From: Pararge aegeria
Lineage: Eukaryota; Arthropoda; Insecta; Lepidoptera; Nymphalidae
Length of the DNA: 64,000 bases
Direction: 5' to 3'
NCBI RefSeq assembly: GCF_905163445.1
Contig: NC_053201.1
Span: 12,720,001-12,784,000, forward strand
Part shown: one piece after another, positions 12,880 to 25,268 of the stretch
Layout of the letters: each line of letters opens with the position of its first letter
How positions within the stretch are numbered: the stretch's first letter is position 1
The notes under the pieces: model-generated
Databases searched by the model: none
The model's input: only the letters and a program-made list of their open reading frames with translations
Told to the model about the DNA's origin: nothing
Translations under genes and position numbers: made by a program

Positions 12880-14990
12880 GCGACATTCCAGTAATTAATA
12901 CACGTATATACCTTATCGCTATGTACGTAACGGCTATAGTACGTTAGCACCACTTTTGGCAAACTTTGATTAATGCGATACTATAGCCATGCTTCCGATA
13001 GCAAGACACTCTTCCACTATTGGCTAAGAAATAGATACAACGGATAAGACTATTTTAATGGTCTCCAGAGGCAGCCATTTTGACTATTGATTAGCTTTTG
13101 TGGCACTTAGAAGGTGAAGATGAATATATGGCTTCAAGAATTAAAAAAATAAGCAGGGCGAATCCAGCGCTTTCCAAAAATTAATACACGTATACACTTT
13201 ATCGCTATGTTTTTTTTTTATCTTTATAGCTAAAGCGCTTGACTGCAATCACACCTGATAGTAAGTGATGATGCTGTCTAAAATGGAGCGCGCTTACCTA
13301 GAAGATGCCTATTCCTACTTTTGATTTGATGGTACTCATATCGTAGGTACTGGGGAAAGTCGAAGCTATAGTACAATAGCTCCACTTTTGGAAAACCAAT
13401 ACCTTAATATAGCCATCCTTCTAATTGCTTGACACTCTTCTACTATTGGCTAAGAGTGAGGTACAGTTGACTACACCATTTTAATGGCATCCATGTGCCG
13501 CCATTTTGACTTTACATTACCGATCGTAGGCACATCTCAATTTTTTTATAAGCAATTTTTTTGGCGAATTTTCAGAAATTAATACACATATTATGCACCT
13601 ATCGCTATTGACATATTAAGAGCTCTCATTTTTGCCAAACTTTGAGATATACCTATCTCTAGTGGCACTGTTACGACAAAGCCTGATCTATTGCTTCAGG
13701 ACTTATTGAATTTGGCAAGATGGATATTTTGGCGCTCCAGAAATTAATACACATACGCCTTATCGCCATAGACATAAGGCGTGTAGTACAGTAACGCCAC
13801 TTTTGGCAAGTTATGATCAATGCCTTTCGCCAGACAAAGAAATGGGTATAACAGTTGACATGGCTATTTCGATGGTATACAGAGCCGGCTATTTTGAAAT
13901 TTTTTTTTATATACTACGACAATACACACATCGCCATCTAGCCCCAGAGTAAGCATAGCTTGTGTTATGGGTACTAAGATAACTGATGAATAATTAATTA
14001 TATGAGTAATATACGTAAATACTTATAATATACTAATAAACACCCAGACACTTTTGGTACATAGAGAGTGAATTCTTTTTTACAATTTATTTCAATTTTT
14101 TATTAAACGTTCTAACTCTTAGTTATAATAATAACGCAACGGGCGAGACAGTTGCAGTTTGATACTGGAGCAGACTGAAAATCAGCGCTGAGCATTTTTG
14201 GCAATGCACAGCATAAGGCTCAGTTTGCGGCCATTTGCCATATTGTCAATAACAAATTGGTAATAATTTAGTTAGATCTGTTGCTAATTGATTATTAAGA
14301 TACGAAAGCAATTCTACTTTTGGACATTTTCCAGAAATTATTACACATATTAAGAGTTGTACAATCACTTTTACCAAACTTTGAGCATAAATCATATAGC
14401 AAACGTTCCGATGGCCTGATACTCTTCCATCAATGTCCAATAGACAAACTGGGCAAAAAGACTTTAATGGTATCCAAAGGCGGGCCATTTTGATTTTTGA
14501 TTTGGTACCTACTTACTGTAATAACTTTAGTGGCACTTATAAGGCTAGAAATATCTACTGCTTTAAGGCTTGTTAAAAGGCTTTTTATGGGCGTCTTTCC
14601 GGAAATAAATACACATATTAAACATAAAAACAGCAACATTTTTGCCAAACTATGATTTATGCTACATTATCTATAGCAATCCTTCCGATTGGCTAATACT
14701 ATTCCAATCTTGACTTATAATATATAAGTTGGCAAGAATACTTTAATAGGGGCGGCCATATTGACTTTATATTGTTAAACATAAATGTTTGGTGATGAGA
14801 CGAAGACGGATGCATTACTGCAAGATCCATTGAAATTGGTACGACGTTTTGGCGACTATGAAGAATTAATACACTCACTTCACTGTTATAAACAAATGAG
14901 CGAAAAAACACAAAAGTACTATATTTCCAATCCTTCTGATTGGTTTATTGGATTCTATGGACCGCCATTTTGAAAACACGTCCAATCGAC
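12880..14990. repeat. Degenerate ~270-290-bp tandem array, about seven units
   Basis: Units are anchored by (cag)aaattaatacac at ~12894, 13181, 13576, 13742, 14334, 14605 and 14865. Each also carries cttttggcaaactttgat-like, tggctaaga-like and ggcggccattttgac-like blocks in the same order. SINE-type insertions (13221-13390, 13908-14052) account for the longer spacings and a deletion for the 166-bp one. The array ends ~80 bp before SAP47 exon 4. Confidence 0.75.
13908..14052 (-). mobile_element. SINE-1 body, head missing
   Basis: atactacgacaatacacaca / cgccatctagccc ... aaacacccagacac. Inserted in the 270-290-bp tandem array. Confidence 0.85.
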
Positions 14991-15068
14991 AAGCTGTAAA
15001 AGTTAATAAACAAGAAAGTAACGTTTTTTATTTCAATGACGTAATAGAAGCTTAAATCTATTACTCAC

Positions 15069-15190
15069 GTTTTCCTCAACGGTCTTCTTGATTTTAGCGC
15101 TGGCTTCGCTGACCTTCGCGCCAGCTTTGTTCACCGCGGAATACAGGAAGTTGCCAAGTGACTTTGCGCCGGCAACCGCTTTGGTAGTCA
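15069..15190 (-). CDS. Sap47: SAP47 coding exon 4 (last exon seen)
   Basis: Encodes VTTKAVAGAKSLGNFLYSAV and NKAGAKVSEASAKIKKTVEE plus N, the most conserved pre-BSD segment. Acceptor tttacttggcag; donor AAC|gtgagt. The next exon should encode the segment leading into BSD but is not visible to the left. Confidence 0.9.
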
Positions 15191-18100
15191 CTGCCAAGTA
15201 AAAAATCGCCAAGTCAGCAATGGATTCAGCTTGGCCATGCTGTTTAGGTTAGCACAGACCAAGGACAGTTACGCTTCAGTTTACCGAACATATTAAAGAT
15301 TGGTATTCAACAATATATCTAGCAGTACCCACGATAACGTTCGCCAAGTGTCATGGCAAATGACCGCACTCGTTACGTCATAGGAAAATTAGAGCTATCT
15401 GCCATCGAAGTTCTTGTTCCATAGCAGAAGATTTTTGGATACACTAAACTGAGCCACTGATAGTTTGAAATCAGAAAATATAGACGTGACGTCATTCGGC
15501 GTTTCACCCGTTCGCTCGATTATGCAGTTTTATTTATTGAAAATAAATACCAATCTTCGTTAGAATATAAATAATAATACGTTTTTCATAAAACATGAAT
15601 CCTTTATCATAAATACAATGTTTAAGCGATTCTTTGTTATTATCATCATGACTGTTGATGAATTGCTTAACGACAACGCTGCGTTTTATCTCTCGTAAGA
15701 CGGAATTATTATTTCAAAGATGATGTTGGAAAATAGGAACTGCTGAGTTTCTTGCCGGCTTCTTCTCGTTAGAATCTGCCTTTCGAACCGGTGGTAGAGT
15801 CACTACGAAAAGACTGACTCGACGTTCCAAAACTGCTTTTATTTCAGCTTACTTGAAATAAATGAATTTTTAATTTTTAACATCCCAAATACTGTACGTT
15901 CTTAAAGTATGCATGAAAATAACATTCAACATTCATTATGCTTATATGTTGAAATGCATAATTTAAGCATTCCGCGGACATTGCCTTTCATTAAGTAAAC
16001 CTCACTCGTTACTCCATTCCGAAGTTTTGAGCGTTCGAATGACTGCAAAATGGCACGTAGCTTTTATTTTGCTCTTAAATGTTTATTTGAACTCAAGTTT
16101 ACTTCATTCAAATAGATTTATTAAATTTTGTAATACCAGTGTACTGTGTATTAGCCTAGTGCTTAAAACTTCGGTTTCACTTTCGGGGGCCGAGTTTGAA
16201 TCCCAACACGCTTCTCCTCTAACTTTTCTAAGTTATGGGCGTTTTAAGCAATTAAAATATCGCTTGTTTCAACGGTGAAGGAAAACATCGTGAGGAAACC
16301 TGCATGCCTGAGAGTTCTACATAATGTTCTCAAAGGTGTGTGGAGTCCACCAATCCGCACTGCTATAGCAAATTATAATTAAATTCTTTTAAAATTGAAA
16401 ATTGTTGTCACATAGTTTCATTAAAATTACAATTAACAATTAAATACATCATATTTAATTTTTAATTGTAATTTTGTGAAAAAAAACTTTTGAAGTTATA
16501 CTTCTTTTGGCGCGATGAAGAAAAATGATGAGAGTGAATTGTTACGTTGCGCGCGCACACCGCCACCTGAATTCTACATCGTAAAGTTAGGTCTAGCTCG
16601 CATGAAAATCGATAACTATGTTCAAGTTGTATGTTCTAGTATTTTATATTTAGAACACGTGTTTCGTAACAGTACAAACAGTGTGAATAAATGAATATTA
16701 TTACGTTAATAAAACCTTTTTTATTTAAATAAAATATTTTTGATTAATTTTAATATTTATCGTTAATCACTACTGCATTTTAGTTATTTTTTTTCCATAC
16801 GCCAAAGAAGTATAACTTCTAACGCGTGTACATAAGTACACACACTCTTTTTTTTTTTGATTAAAATATGTATGTAAATTAGTATTCTAAATAGCTACAC
16901 TATACATTATTTGGTACGGTCTCTTAAAATATAACTTCAAAGCGAAAATAAAAAATAAAATGAAAATTCTACTAACACTCTTGCATATCGGGCACTTCCA
17001 TTGCGTTTACTGTGAACAACTTTTTACTCTGAGGACCTGAAATTGTGCATAACAAAACAAAACTGTGAATTCTAGCAAACTACACTACACAAAATATTAA
17101 AATTAAAAGGATATTGTAAAACGAGCGAAAAAAAAATTATATGGCTAACGCTAATGAGATATACCATACCTTACCAAGCAGCATTATTTTTGCGAAACAT
17201 TTACAAAACGGGCGAAAATAAATATTGAATGGACGAATTGTATACCAAATGAGCAGCTATAATACTCGCAACGATATATAAAGTGCTCCAAAAAGTGCAA
17301 AAGTAGCCATATGCAGCAATTACTTTACCATTAATATACATGCATATATATACAAAAATATATATATATGTATATATATGCATGTATATATTTGTCTGGT
17401 GGAAGGCTTCGGCCGTACCGACAAAGACGTGCCGCTAAGCGATTCAGCGTTCCGGTACGAGTTCGCGTACCCAAACCGATTAGAGGTAATAGCTTAATGC
17501 AATACCCCTAACAGATTAGCCCGTTACCATTTTAGACTGCACCATCACTTACTAGCTGGTGAGATTGTAGGCAAGGGCTAACTTGTAGTGGAATAAGAAA
17601 AAACATTCGCTTGTTTGAATACTACCCAAAATTAAATAAAAAAAATAAGAGCCAATGCATTCCGGATCTTCATGTTACGTACATATCACGACGGCCGATT
17701 GGCGCAGTGGGCAGCGACCCTGCTTTCTGAGCCAAGGCCGTGGGTTCGATTCCCACAACTGGACAATGTTTGTGTGGTGAATATGAATGTTTTTCAGTGT
17801 CTGGGTGTTTATCTGTATATTATAAGTATTTACGTATATTATTCATATAATTATTCATCAGTCATGTTAGTACCCATAACACAAGCTATGCTTACTTTGG
17901 GGCTAGATGGCGATGTGTGTATTGTCGTAGTATATTTATTTATTTTATTATATCGGAAACGAGGTGGCTTGCTTCGTACCGGAGGTCTTTGGTGAAGTTT
18001 AAGCAAAGAAAAAACCTTTAAATTGGTATTTAAAAACACTACTAGCTTTATAAATGATGCAAGCTACAGTCTATTTTTTATTACATGTCTTATAACGTTA

Positions 18101-21100
18101 CCAATCTTTTCGACACTTTTCAGTGTAAAGCCTTTTTCAAAATTATGAAGACTTCGGCGCGTTTAAGTGCGCTTCTTAGGCTCAACTCACACCGAAAGAG
18201 CGTCGAAGCGCAGCGAAGCGGAGTGCAGATTGTGAGACAGACATTTTTCACGTCAAAATTGGCACTTTTGGGAAACTAATTATTGCATAATTAAATAAGA
18301 ATTTTAAAGTTTTTGTTTTAATTTAATTTTGTTGTATAATTTTCGCTTGGTACTTAATTCCTAACCAATTGTGTTATCGTTTATGAATAACTAAGTTGTG
18401 GATAAATAAGGTGGCATTTCATGCACACCCAAATTGTTTTATATTAGTCGTATTGGAGGGGAATTCTTCCATTTTATGCCATGTACCGGCTTTATGCATA
18501 CCCTGGTCAAAAACCCTGTGCACGCACATGGGTAATGTGATATAAAAAGACGGCATTACTCATGTGTAATAGTACTGTTTGTTTCCCTTGAAAAGCTAAT
18601 AAATAAATACTCTAAAATGTGATGAAAAGATTGTTCACATTATAAGACAAGCGAGAAAACATGGGGTTTATATACTCGTATAAGGACACTTACCGTTACC
18701 AACGCCCGCTGGCTGTTCTTCGGTCGGAGTGCCGCCGGTAGACCCGGGCCTGCTGTCAGCGCCTCCAGTCGCACTGGTAACAATGGAAAGAGAGGTAAAT
18801 ATCGGTGGTAGCTATTAGTACTACTGATGGACATCTTGCCATTTTTACGGTCTCGTGCCACTTGCATCCAGTTAGTTGGATGACTCAATTTCTTCCATTA
18901 GAGGATTCGAAGTGTCCGACGCTGTTTTATACGACGCCATTTTAGCCGAACCTTCAGACCGAAACGCCATAGCGTGCTACTTTACGTGTCCTGCTTAGTA
19001 GAACTTTAACTATGCGAATCGTTAACATTGGTAACTGTGGTTCTTTCACATATCTCCTATTATCTTATTCTTTTTAATATAGAGCAACACTGTATAAATA
19101 AATAAATAAATAATAAATAAATATACTAAGACAATACACACACTGCCATCTAGCCCCAAAGTAAGCGTAGCTTGTATTATGGGTACTAAGATAACTGATG
19201 AATATTTTTTCAATGAATAATATACATAAATAATGATAAAATACATATAAACACCCAGACACTGAAAAACATTCATGTTCATCACACAAACATTTTCCAG
19301 TTGTGGGAATCGAACCCACGGCCTTGGACTCAGAAAGCAGGGTCGCCGCCCACTGCGCCAATCGGCCGTCAACTTTGCAGGTTATGCGAGGGTAACGTCC
19401 TGGTAAATGCCGCCTTTGTCCATCACTCTGAGGAGTAGGTGTTAAGCCTTATGTGCCTAAAATCGTATACTCTGAGTGATTCTGAAATTTGTAGCTTACG
19501 AGACAAAGCTTTAACTTTATTAAAGGCGTACATTTTGTACGATCGATTTATTTCGCCAAAATTTTTATAGGGCTGTGATTGATTTTCAAAATTCAAAATT
19601 TCCTTTATTTTACGTAGTCTACTTGAAATATAATAAATAAATATAACTACTATTAATCTTGAACTTTTAAAACGTCAAGTCCGTCTATTTGTACTTGCAG
19701 TAACTCAACCACCAGTTTGGAAGCCAGATTCTACTGAGAAGAAGTCGTCAAAAAACTCAGCAGTTCTTTTTTAACTATCGATCGATCGTATTCATAAACT
19801 ATAAAAACATATTTGCTATATGGGTAATGTTACACGACTAATATGATTTTACAGTATTGTCGTGTGTCAAACTCAAATTTCATATTTTTATAGTAAAATG
19901 TTATCAGCCATTTTTTTAAATTTTAAATGCATATAAAAAAATTCGGAAACTGATGATTCTGATCCTCAGGCAAAATTTCGAAAATTTTTACATGCATTTT
20001 ATAATTATAAAATTGATAATTACCTACTCCAATTGTAGGTAAAAACACTAATAAAAATTATAAAATTATTATCAGCCAATCAGAAAGCATTCCAATCGTA
20101 ACATTGTTATAATTCCCCGACAGACGACCTGCGTATCTCCGAACTCTCTAATGGCTTCGGATTAACGGATTTGTGCGGATTATAGATGTCCGTTGCCGCC
20201 ATTTTAAAACACTGTGCTTCGATGAAAAACTAGGGTGCATCTACTTTTTACGCCACGATGCAAATAGAAGGGTAATAAATCACCTCACCAAGTAACCTTT
20301 CCTTCTTATAAAACTTACCTGTTATTAAAATAATTTCACTTACCACAGGATATTTCTAACATGACACATATAAAATAATTAAAGCATAACAAGTGCAATA
20401 AGCGTAAATATATCATTCACATTATACATTGAAAATAAAATCACATGTTACATAAAAGAAAAACAATTTCGTATGATCTAGAAATTTTCATGGATATTAA
20501 AGTAAAAATATTTATGCAAAGAACACAAGCAATATTTCTCCTTTAATCTAAAATCTTCTAACCTGTCTACTAAAGATTAACATATAGAAAAAATATAAAC
20601 ATAGTTTATAAATTAGATAATGCATAAAAATGAGTAAAAATGGGGGATTGAGCAGAATAAATGAGTTCACTATTAAATGGTGTGATATTTTTCTAGAAAA
20701 GAACTATAGTAAATATACTTTTCAATCTTCTATTACAGAAAAGAAAAAAACTATTTTTTTTTTAATAATATTTAAAATGTTTCTAAAATCTATTGTTACA
20801 AAATTATGACAAGAGATGTTTTAAATATCTCAATCTGATTTTTAAAAGAGTGTTTAAAGTTTATAAAGTGTAATAAACATTAATGGTATTTATAATTCCA
20901 AAGATGTTTTATAATGTTTACACCATAAAAATTAATTTGATATGGTGATAATAATTGTTTATAGAAGTGCGCCAATTAAGACTCAAATAAATGCGAAAGG
21001 TGTGCCAAAAGCTGAAAAAATAATAAACAATTTAGAAAAAAGCTTTCTGATCTCACAACAATATAAGATTTTCGGTGCCATTTTGTGATACATGTTAAGC

Positions 21101-24100
21101 CAATTCAGTTTTAGAAAAGAGCGATTTAATTTTGGTATGCAATTTCTTATCCATTTTTTAATTAGTTATCTGTCATAAATTCAAGGGACCATCCATTCGT
21201 TGCGTTATAGAAGTATTTTTTTTTACCCCTATATTTTACATTTGTTACATTGTCATTTTAATGCGGCCGCACCCTTTCTGTGACGTAATAAAATTTTTCA
21301 AAGCATTTTCACATCGGATAATGACTTAAAACTGTGTAATTAGGTAATAAGTAATTTCCCAACAAACCAAAGGTTGTCTGGAGGAGATCGTTTCAAGCGA
21401 TAAGGCCTCCTTCGCGCATATATTTTGTACGATAGTTTGTTTTGTTAACCTACCTAGCTTTCTATTTGTACGTGCAATAAAGACGTCTTCTATTCTATTT
21501 TATTCTATTCTAATTTCCATATTATTTGGAACTTCATAGATCACAGAATCAAAAACGTACAGAAACCATGTGCACGACCATGTACACGTAATGTTCAAAA
21601 CGTTTACCATAAAACGGTGAAAATGTGAAAAGTTTATGAGCTAGCAACATTCCGCGGATGTGAAGTGAGAGAAATACGCGGGGCGTTTTCACTTCGGGTT
21701 TCGATGTTTGGGTTCGGTGTTTTCTAAATTCTGAAAGATTAGGTTTGTTTATATACACCCTCACCTTACTGCAATCACATCCCTCTAAATTTGAAGGAAC
21801 CCATATAATAGGTAGTTCCTAGGACGAGCGCATTCCAGATATTTGCAGTCAGATTAGACACGGGGTAGCTATTTAAAGGATATCAACTACGTAGTGGGAG
21901 GCTTTGGCCGTGGCTAGTTACCACCCTACCGACAAAGACGTGCCGCTAAGCGATTTAGAGTTCCAATGCGATGTCGAGCAGAAACCTATAAGGGGTACGA
22001 CTACCATACTTCCTAAAAGGTTAACCCGCTACGATCTTAGACTGCTACATCACTTACCACCAGGTGAGATTGCAGTTAAGGGCTAACTTGTAAAAGAATT
22101 TAAAAAAATCGAAAATGTACGGACCCTTTCGATATCTTTGGATCGATAGTAGATAGGTGAGGGTAGAAGTAAGTGCACTCACTCGTATACAATTAGTTTT
22201 CGATATATATTCGTTTTTGATGAACATCATCGGAATATCGTGTGTGACGATTTGTGCACTGCGCCGAGAATTGAGTACACGTAAAATATTTAGTACATAG
22301 ATACTGTGTTCAAAATGTGTGTGACATTTAATCAACATCAGCTTTTTCTTCTCTTATATATTCGTGAGCTCTGCCCTCTTTCAACACACCTCTTCGCACA
22401 AGCGTGCTTATTTCATATAACGATCGATTCGATTAAAATTTGATTCAAAGCTAACTCGATGTAAACAATTATCGAAAAATAAAGCCACGAAAACGAATCC
22501 ACTACGAGTGAGTGCACAAACACATTTATTATGAAGGTTATTTCGAATGGTATTTTCACGAATCTCGAAAACGATTTAATACGAAGGAACGCCCCAAGTC
22601 GAATCGTTAGTAATCTAAAGCGACCATCCACAGCCCAGTAGATTGGACTTTACGTGATTAACCAATAATAATAATCATTTATTTCAGGGTTTACCCATAA
22701 AAATTTAACCTTGCCTTATGCCTTACGTTGCCTTATGTAGGCAATGCCTTAAGTTAACATAGGTCTTTTATAAGAAAATGGTTTTCCGTATACTACTTAA
22801 TGTCTGCCAACGCCTGAACAATTCCATGAGGAATACACGTTGCAATTTTAAAAGAACTTGAGAAATATACGACGCTTCCAAAGAACTTTCGTGATTGATC
22901 CGCGTCGCGTGTTACGTCACACAGCTAACGCCATTTCTAGTCTGCTCAAAGTCAGTTTTCGTATCGTAATATTTTAAAAAATGGCGATCCTTGTTAATAA
23001 ATATTGTTTTGTTTTAAACTGCAATTTTAAAAGAACGGGAGAAATATACGACGCTTCGAAAGAACTTAAGCGATTGATCCGCGTCGCGTATTTTACGATG
23101 TTACGTCACACTTCTAACGCCATTTTTGATCCGCTCAAAGCCAGTTTTCGGATCATAATATTCAAAAAATTGCGTTCCTTGCTAGTAAATATTGTTTTTT
23201 TTATTATATCTTGGAATAGATAACAACGGTGCGCAGTTCTTTACGATCGATGCCTCTATCTATACGTTCACTACGGTTGACGATGTTTGAGAGAATGGTA
23301 ACCTGACCGTTGAATGGAAGATGCCTTTCCGCACGAAATAACTTATTAAATCTGAGGCTATCAAAGTTCCACAGCTGGGCATAAGCCTCCTCATAGAAGA
23401 GAGGGTTTCAGATAGTACACCCACCACCCTGCTTCAATGCGCACGGAATCGCGTCGCAGTTTCATGCCCCGCGAATTCACATCGTTTCGATTTCCACTTT
23501 TGTAGTTGCGTTAATTTGAAAAATAAAAAATAAAAATTTGTTAGTGACCTTAAAGATATCTCATACTCCCTTATTTTTTCAACTTATCCCTGAATAGCTT
23601 CAAATATTCTCTCCAGAAGCTATATTAGACGAAAAAAAAAATCTCATAGATAAGCCACTCCCAAGAGATCCATTCACTTTTTATACTCACTGAATTTAGG
23701 GACCAAAGAAAAATCTTCCCCTCTTATATTATAACACAATCCCTATCAGAGAGTATCCTGTAATTTGTAGAATTTGCTTCCTACTTGACCACACCCTTAT
23801 TATGACATAAGGAATTCTTAACAATTTAAATGTTATAAAAATTATATTCAATGGGTAGATAGGCTAACTTACATTAATAATAATAAATGGATAGTCCCAT
23901 ACAAAGATTAATTTCACGTTAAGTAAGTCCAAGTAAAAATTTTCAATTACTATGAGAAATGACACACCATATAATAAAAAAATAGGCAACATCAAACTCA
24001 TTGCTTCTGTTCAACCCCTCGTACCTATTATACCTAGAATTATCATCATCGTCTTTCCCCTCTGCTTTAGGCTCTGCCGGTTCAGTTGGCTCCACTGGTG

Positions 24101-25268
24101 TAGGTTCTGTGACGTCCACTGGTGGTACTTCATTTTTTCGGAGGCCGGGTATTGGTATACCGGAGCCTAGCCAGCCGGTCATTTGTGATTTGACATTGGT
24201 GATGAGGTCCAACTTGCCACCAGCCTTTGTTGGACTGTAAGAGAAAAAAATATTAATTTCCATTTACCAATATTAGCTTTAAAAAAAGTCATTATATAAT
24301 CTTCAGCTATTGAAGTATGTATTGTATGTAAGTAATAGATGAGGCTCAAGATGAAACTGAAAGGATTTTGATTTCAACCCCACAAACTGGACTCTTGATG
24401 ATATATATGATAATTTAACTTTCATCAAGAACTTTTATCATAAATTCCATGGCTGAAGACTTTATGCTTAAAATTATACAGCAAATGTTCATGTTATCAA
24501 ATTTTTTTTTTCAGTCATAGCTGAAGAACCCACAAATCCCAAAAATTTATACTTCAGTATAAGTTGCAAGAATAGAAAAGAAAATCTCATGGTTCAGTGT
24601 TAAGTTACAAAAAAAGAAGGCCACTCAAACCAAGTCATTAAAAAGAGCTGTCTGAAAATAATATTTAAGGGCATTTAAAGAAAAGAGTAATGGATTGATA
24701 AAAAGTGATTTTGGTAAAATAATATTTCCTATACCAATATCCTTCTATAAATACTCAATGAAACTTCATGTAAAAATTCACACAGCTTAGGGACTTGTAG
24801 CACACTTGACCTAAATAGTAATTTTACATGTCTGGGCTGGATCAATAAGTATATTATGCAACGCCTAGGGAGAAAATTGTACCTCACGATTTTTTTAAAT
24901 GAGCTATGCACTCATGTGCAAGAAGTTTTACTGCTAATGAACGCTGTAACAACGCAGATTCTTTAGTAACGTTACAAAAAAGGAATTTCATCGTAAATGA
25001 GTTTTTTCCAACAATTTTACGTCTTGTGAACGATGAATATAGTTGAATCTACAATTTCGGCTGGTTTCCTATCGATTTTACGCGAAGTATGCGAAGAATT
25101 TCCTGAAAGAAAATTGTAAACAAAGAAATAACGTTACCTTTGCTTTTCGCCTTCAGCCGCAGCTTCCGCTATCGCTTCTTTGGTCGGGGTGGGCACTTCC
25201 TCGTCCTGGGGCTCGCCCTTAGCTGCCCCCATCCAAGAACTGACCTGGTTAGTAAGTCCTGAAAACAT
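15069..25268 (-). CDS. Sap47: Synapse-associated protein of 47 kDa (SAP47/SYAP1 family), N-terminal four coding exons, partial
   Basis: Coding exons on the - strand: 25138-25268, 24034-24234, 18694-18773 and 15069-15190; 534 nt, 178 residues, all junctions in phase with GT-AG introns. The start MFSGLTNQVSSWMGAAKGEP is characteristic of insect SAP47, and the fourth exon carries SLGNFLYSAVNKAGAKVSEA and KIKKTVEEN, the conserved amphipathic stretch before the BSD domain. The family is a cytoplasmic, synapse-enriched adaptor linked in flies to plasticity and in mammals to Akt/mTORC2. The BSD-domain exons are missing from 1-15068 and presumably lie left of the window. Identity is from recalled family motifs. 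Confidence 0.87.
15620..15885 (+). mobile_element. LINE-B 3' tail
   Basis: gatgaattgcttaacgacaa / gaactgctgagtttcttgcc / ccggtggtagagtcactacg / ttacttgaaataaatgaatt. Confidence 0.8.
16150..16365 (+). mobile_element. SINE-2
   Basis: ttagcctagtgcttaaaact / ggccgagtttgaatcccaac / gaggaaacctgcatgcctga / gtgtggagtccaccaatccg, truncated at the 3' end. Confidence 0.85.
16492..16819. mobile_element. TIR element, ~328 bp
   Basis: gaagttatacttcttttggc (16492) and gccaaagaagtataacttc (16801-16819) are inverted repeats differing by one base. The interior is non-coding, AT-rich on the right. Single copy in the window. Confidence 0.65.
17398..17605 (+). mobile_element. SINE-4
   Basis: ctggtggaaggcttcggccg / gccgctaagcgattcagcgt / tgcaccatcacttactagct / gggctaacttgtagtggaat. 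Relatives at 21893-22100, 34118-34230, 38592-38782 and 40608-40755. Confidence 0.75.
17690..17945 (+). mobile_element. SINE-1, full length
   Basis: tRNA-like head with A box (TTGGCGCAGTGGGCAGC) and B box (GGTTCGATTCCC), a body ending ggggctagatggcgatgtgt, and a (TATT)n tail. Pol III-type promoter boxes show tRNA ancestry. Confidence 0.95.
18425..18535 (+). mobile_element. hAT-like MITE, 5'-truncated
   Basis: Interior cgtattggaggggaattctt to ccctggtcaaaaaccctgtg matches the 143-bp family, but the left TIR is missing and the right one is altered (gcacgcacatgg). Confidence 0.8.
18694..18773 (-). CDS. Sap47: SAP47 coding exon 3
   Basis: Short Gly/Pro/Thr exon, ATGGADSRPGSTGGTPTEEQ then PAGVGN. 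Acceptor ttgttaccag and donor G|gtaagt are strong, and its phases exactly bridge exons 2 and 4. It could be alternatively spliced only with a frame change (80 nt). Confidence 0.82.
19097..19371 (-). mobile_element. SINE-1, full length
   Basis: Complete reverse-oriented copy from the (TAAA)n tail through cgaacccacggccttggact to gcgccaatcggccgtc. Confidence 0.95.
19575..19770 (-). mobile_element. LINE-B 3' tail, reverse
   Basis: aattcaaaatttcctttatt / ttttaaaacgtcaagtccgt / gaagccagattctactgaga. Confidence 0.75.
21893..22100 (+). mobile_element. SINE-4
   Basis: gtgggaggctttggccgtgg / gacaaagacgtgccgctaag / ccaccaggtgagattgcagt / agggctaacttgtaaaag. Confidence 0.8.
22842..23200. repeat. Two-copy ~179-bp tandem duplication
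   Basis: Copy one starts gcaattttaaaagaac at 22842 and copy two at 23021. Both contain gatccgcgtcgcgt, acgtcacac and aacgccattt in order, with about 10-15% divergence and a small insertion. It lies in SAP47 intron 2. Confidence 0.85.
24034..24234 (-). CDS. Sap47: SAP47 coding exon 2
   Basis: Encodes KLDLITNVKSQMTGWLGSGI (family 'NVKSQ..GWL..GIP' block), then a Pro/Glu-rich tail with TEPTPVEPTEPAEP repeats and DDDDNS. Acceptor ctcttacag; donor AG|gtataa. The Pro/Glu tail is probably disordered. Confidence 0.9.
25138..25268 (-). CDS. Sap47: SAP47 coding exon 1
   Basis: ATG at 25266-25268 (complement). Encodes MFSGLTNQVSSWMGAAKGEP followed by an acidic Pro/Thr and Ala/Glu-rich stretch ending EGEKQ. 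Donor AAG|gtaacg; a Ser codon is completed by exon 2. Confidence 0.9.

Larger units (their letters stand above)
15191..18693 (-). other. SAP47 intron 3 contents
   Basis: 3.5-kb intron holding a LINE tail (15620-15885), a SINE-2 (16150-16365), a TIR element (16492-16819), a SINE-4 (17398-17605), a SINE-1 (17690-17945) and a truncated hAT-like MITE (18425-18535). The remainder is AT-rich with nothing recognised. Confidence 0.7.
18774..24033 (-). other. SAP47 intron 2 contents
   Basis: 5.3-kb intron. It holds a SINE-1 (19097-19371), a LINE 3' tail (19575-19770), a SINE-4 (21893-22100) and a two-copy 179-bp tandem duplication (22842-23200). Between 19800 and 21500 it is very AT-rich with no element or gene recognised. 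Confidence 0.7.

Noticed and set aside
17690..17765. tRNA-like sequence with good A and B boxes
   Set aside because: It is the head of SINE-1: the same sequence recurs about a dozen times with a shared 3' body and tail, and no clean cloverleaf acceptor stem closes.
17672..17995. 107-residue open frame similar to those at 19046, 44459, 56186 and 63039
   Set aside because: All are translations of SINE-1 copies; the recurring peptides reflect the repeat, not a protein family.
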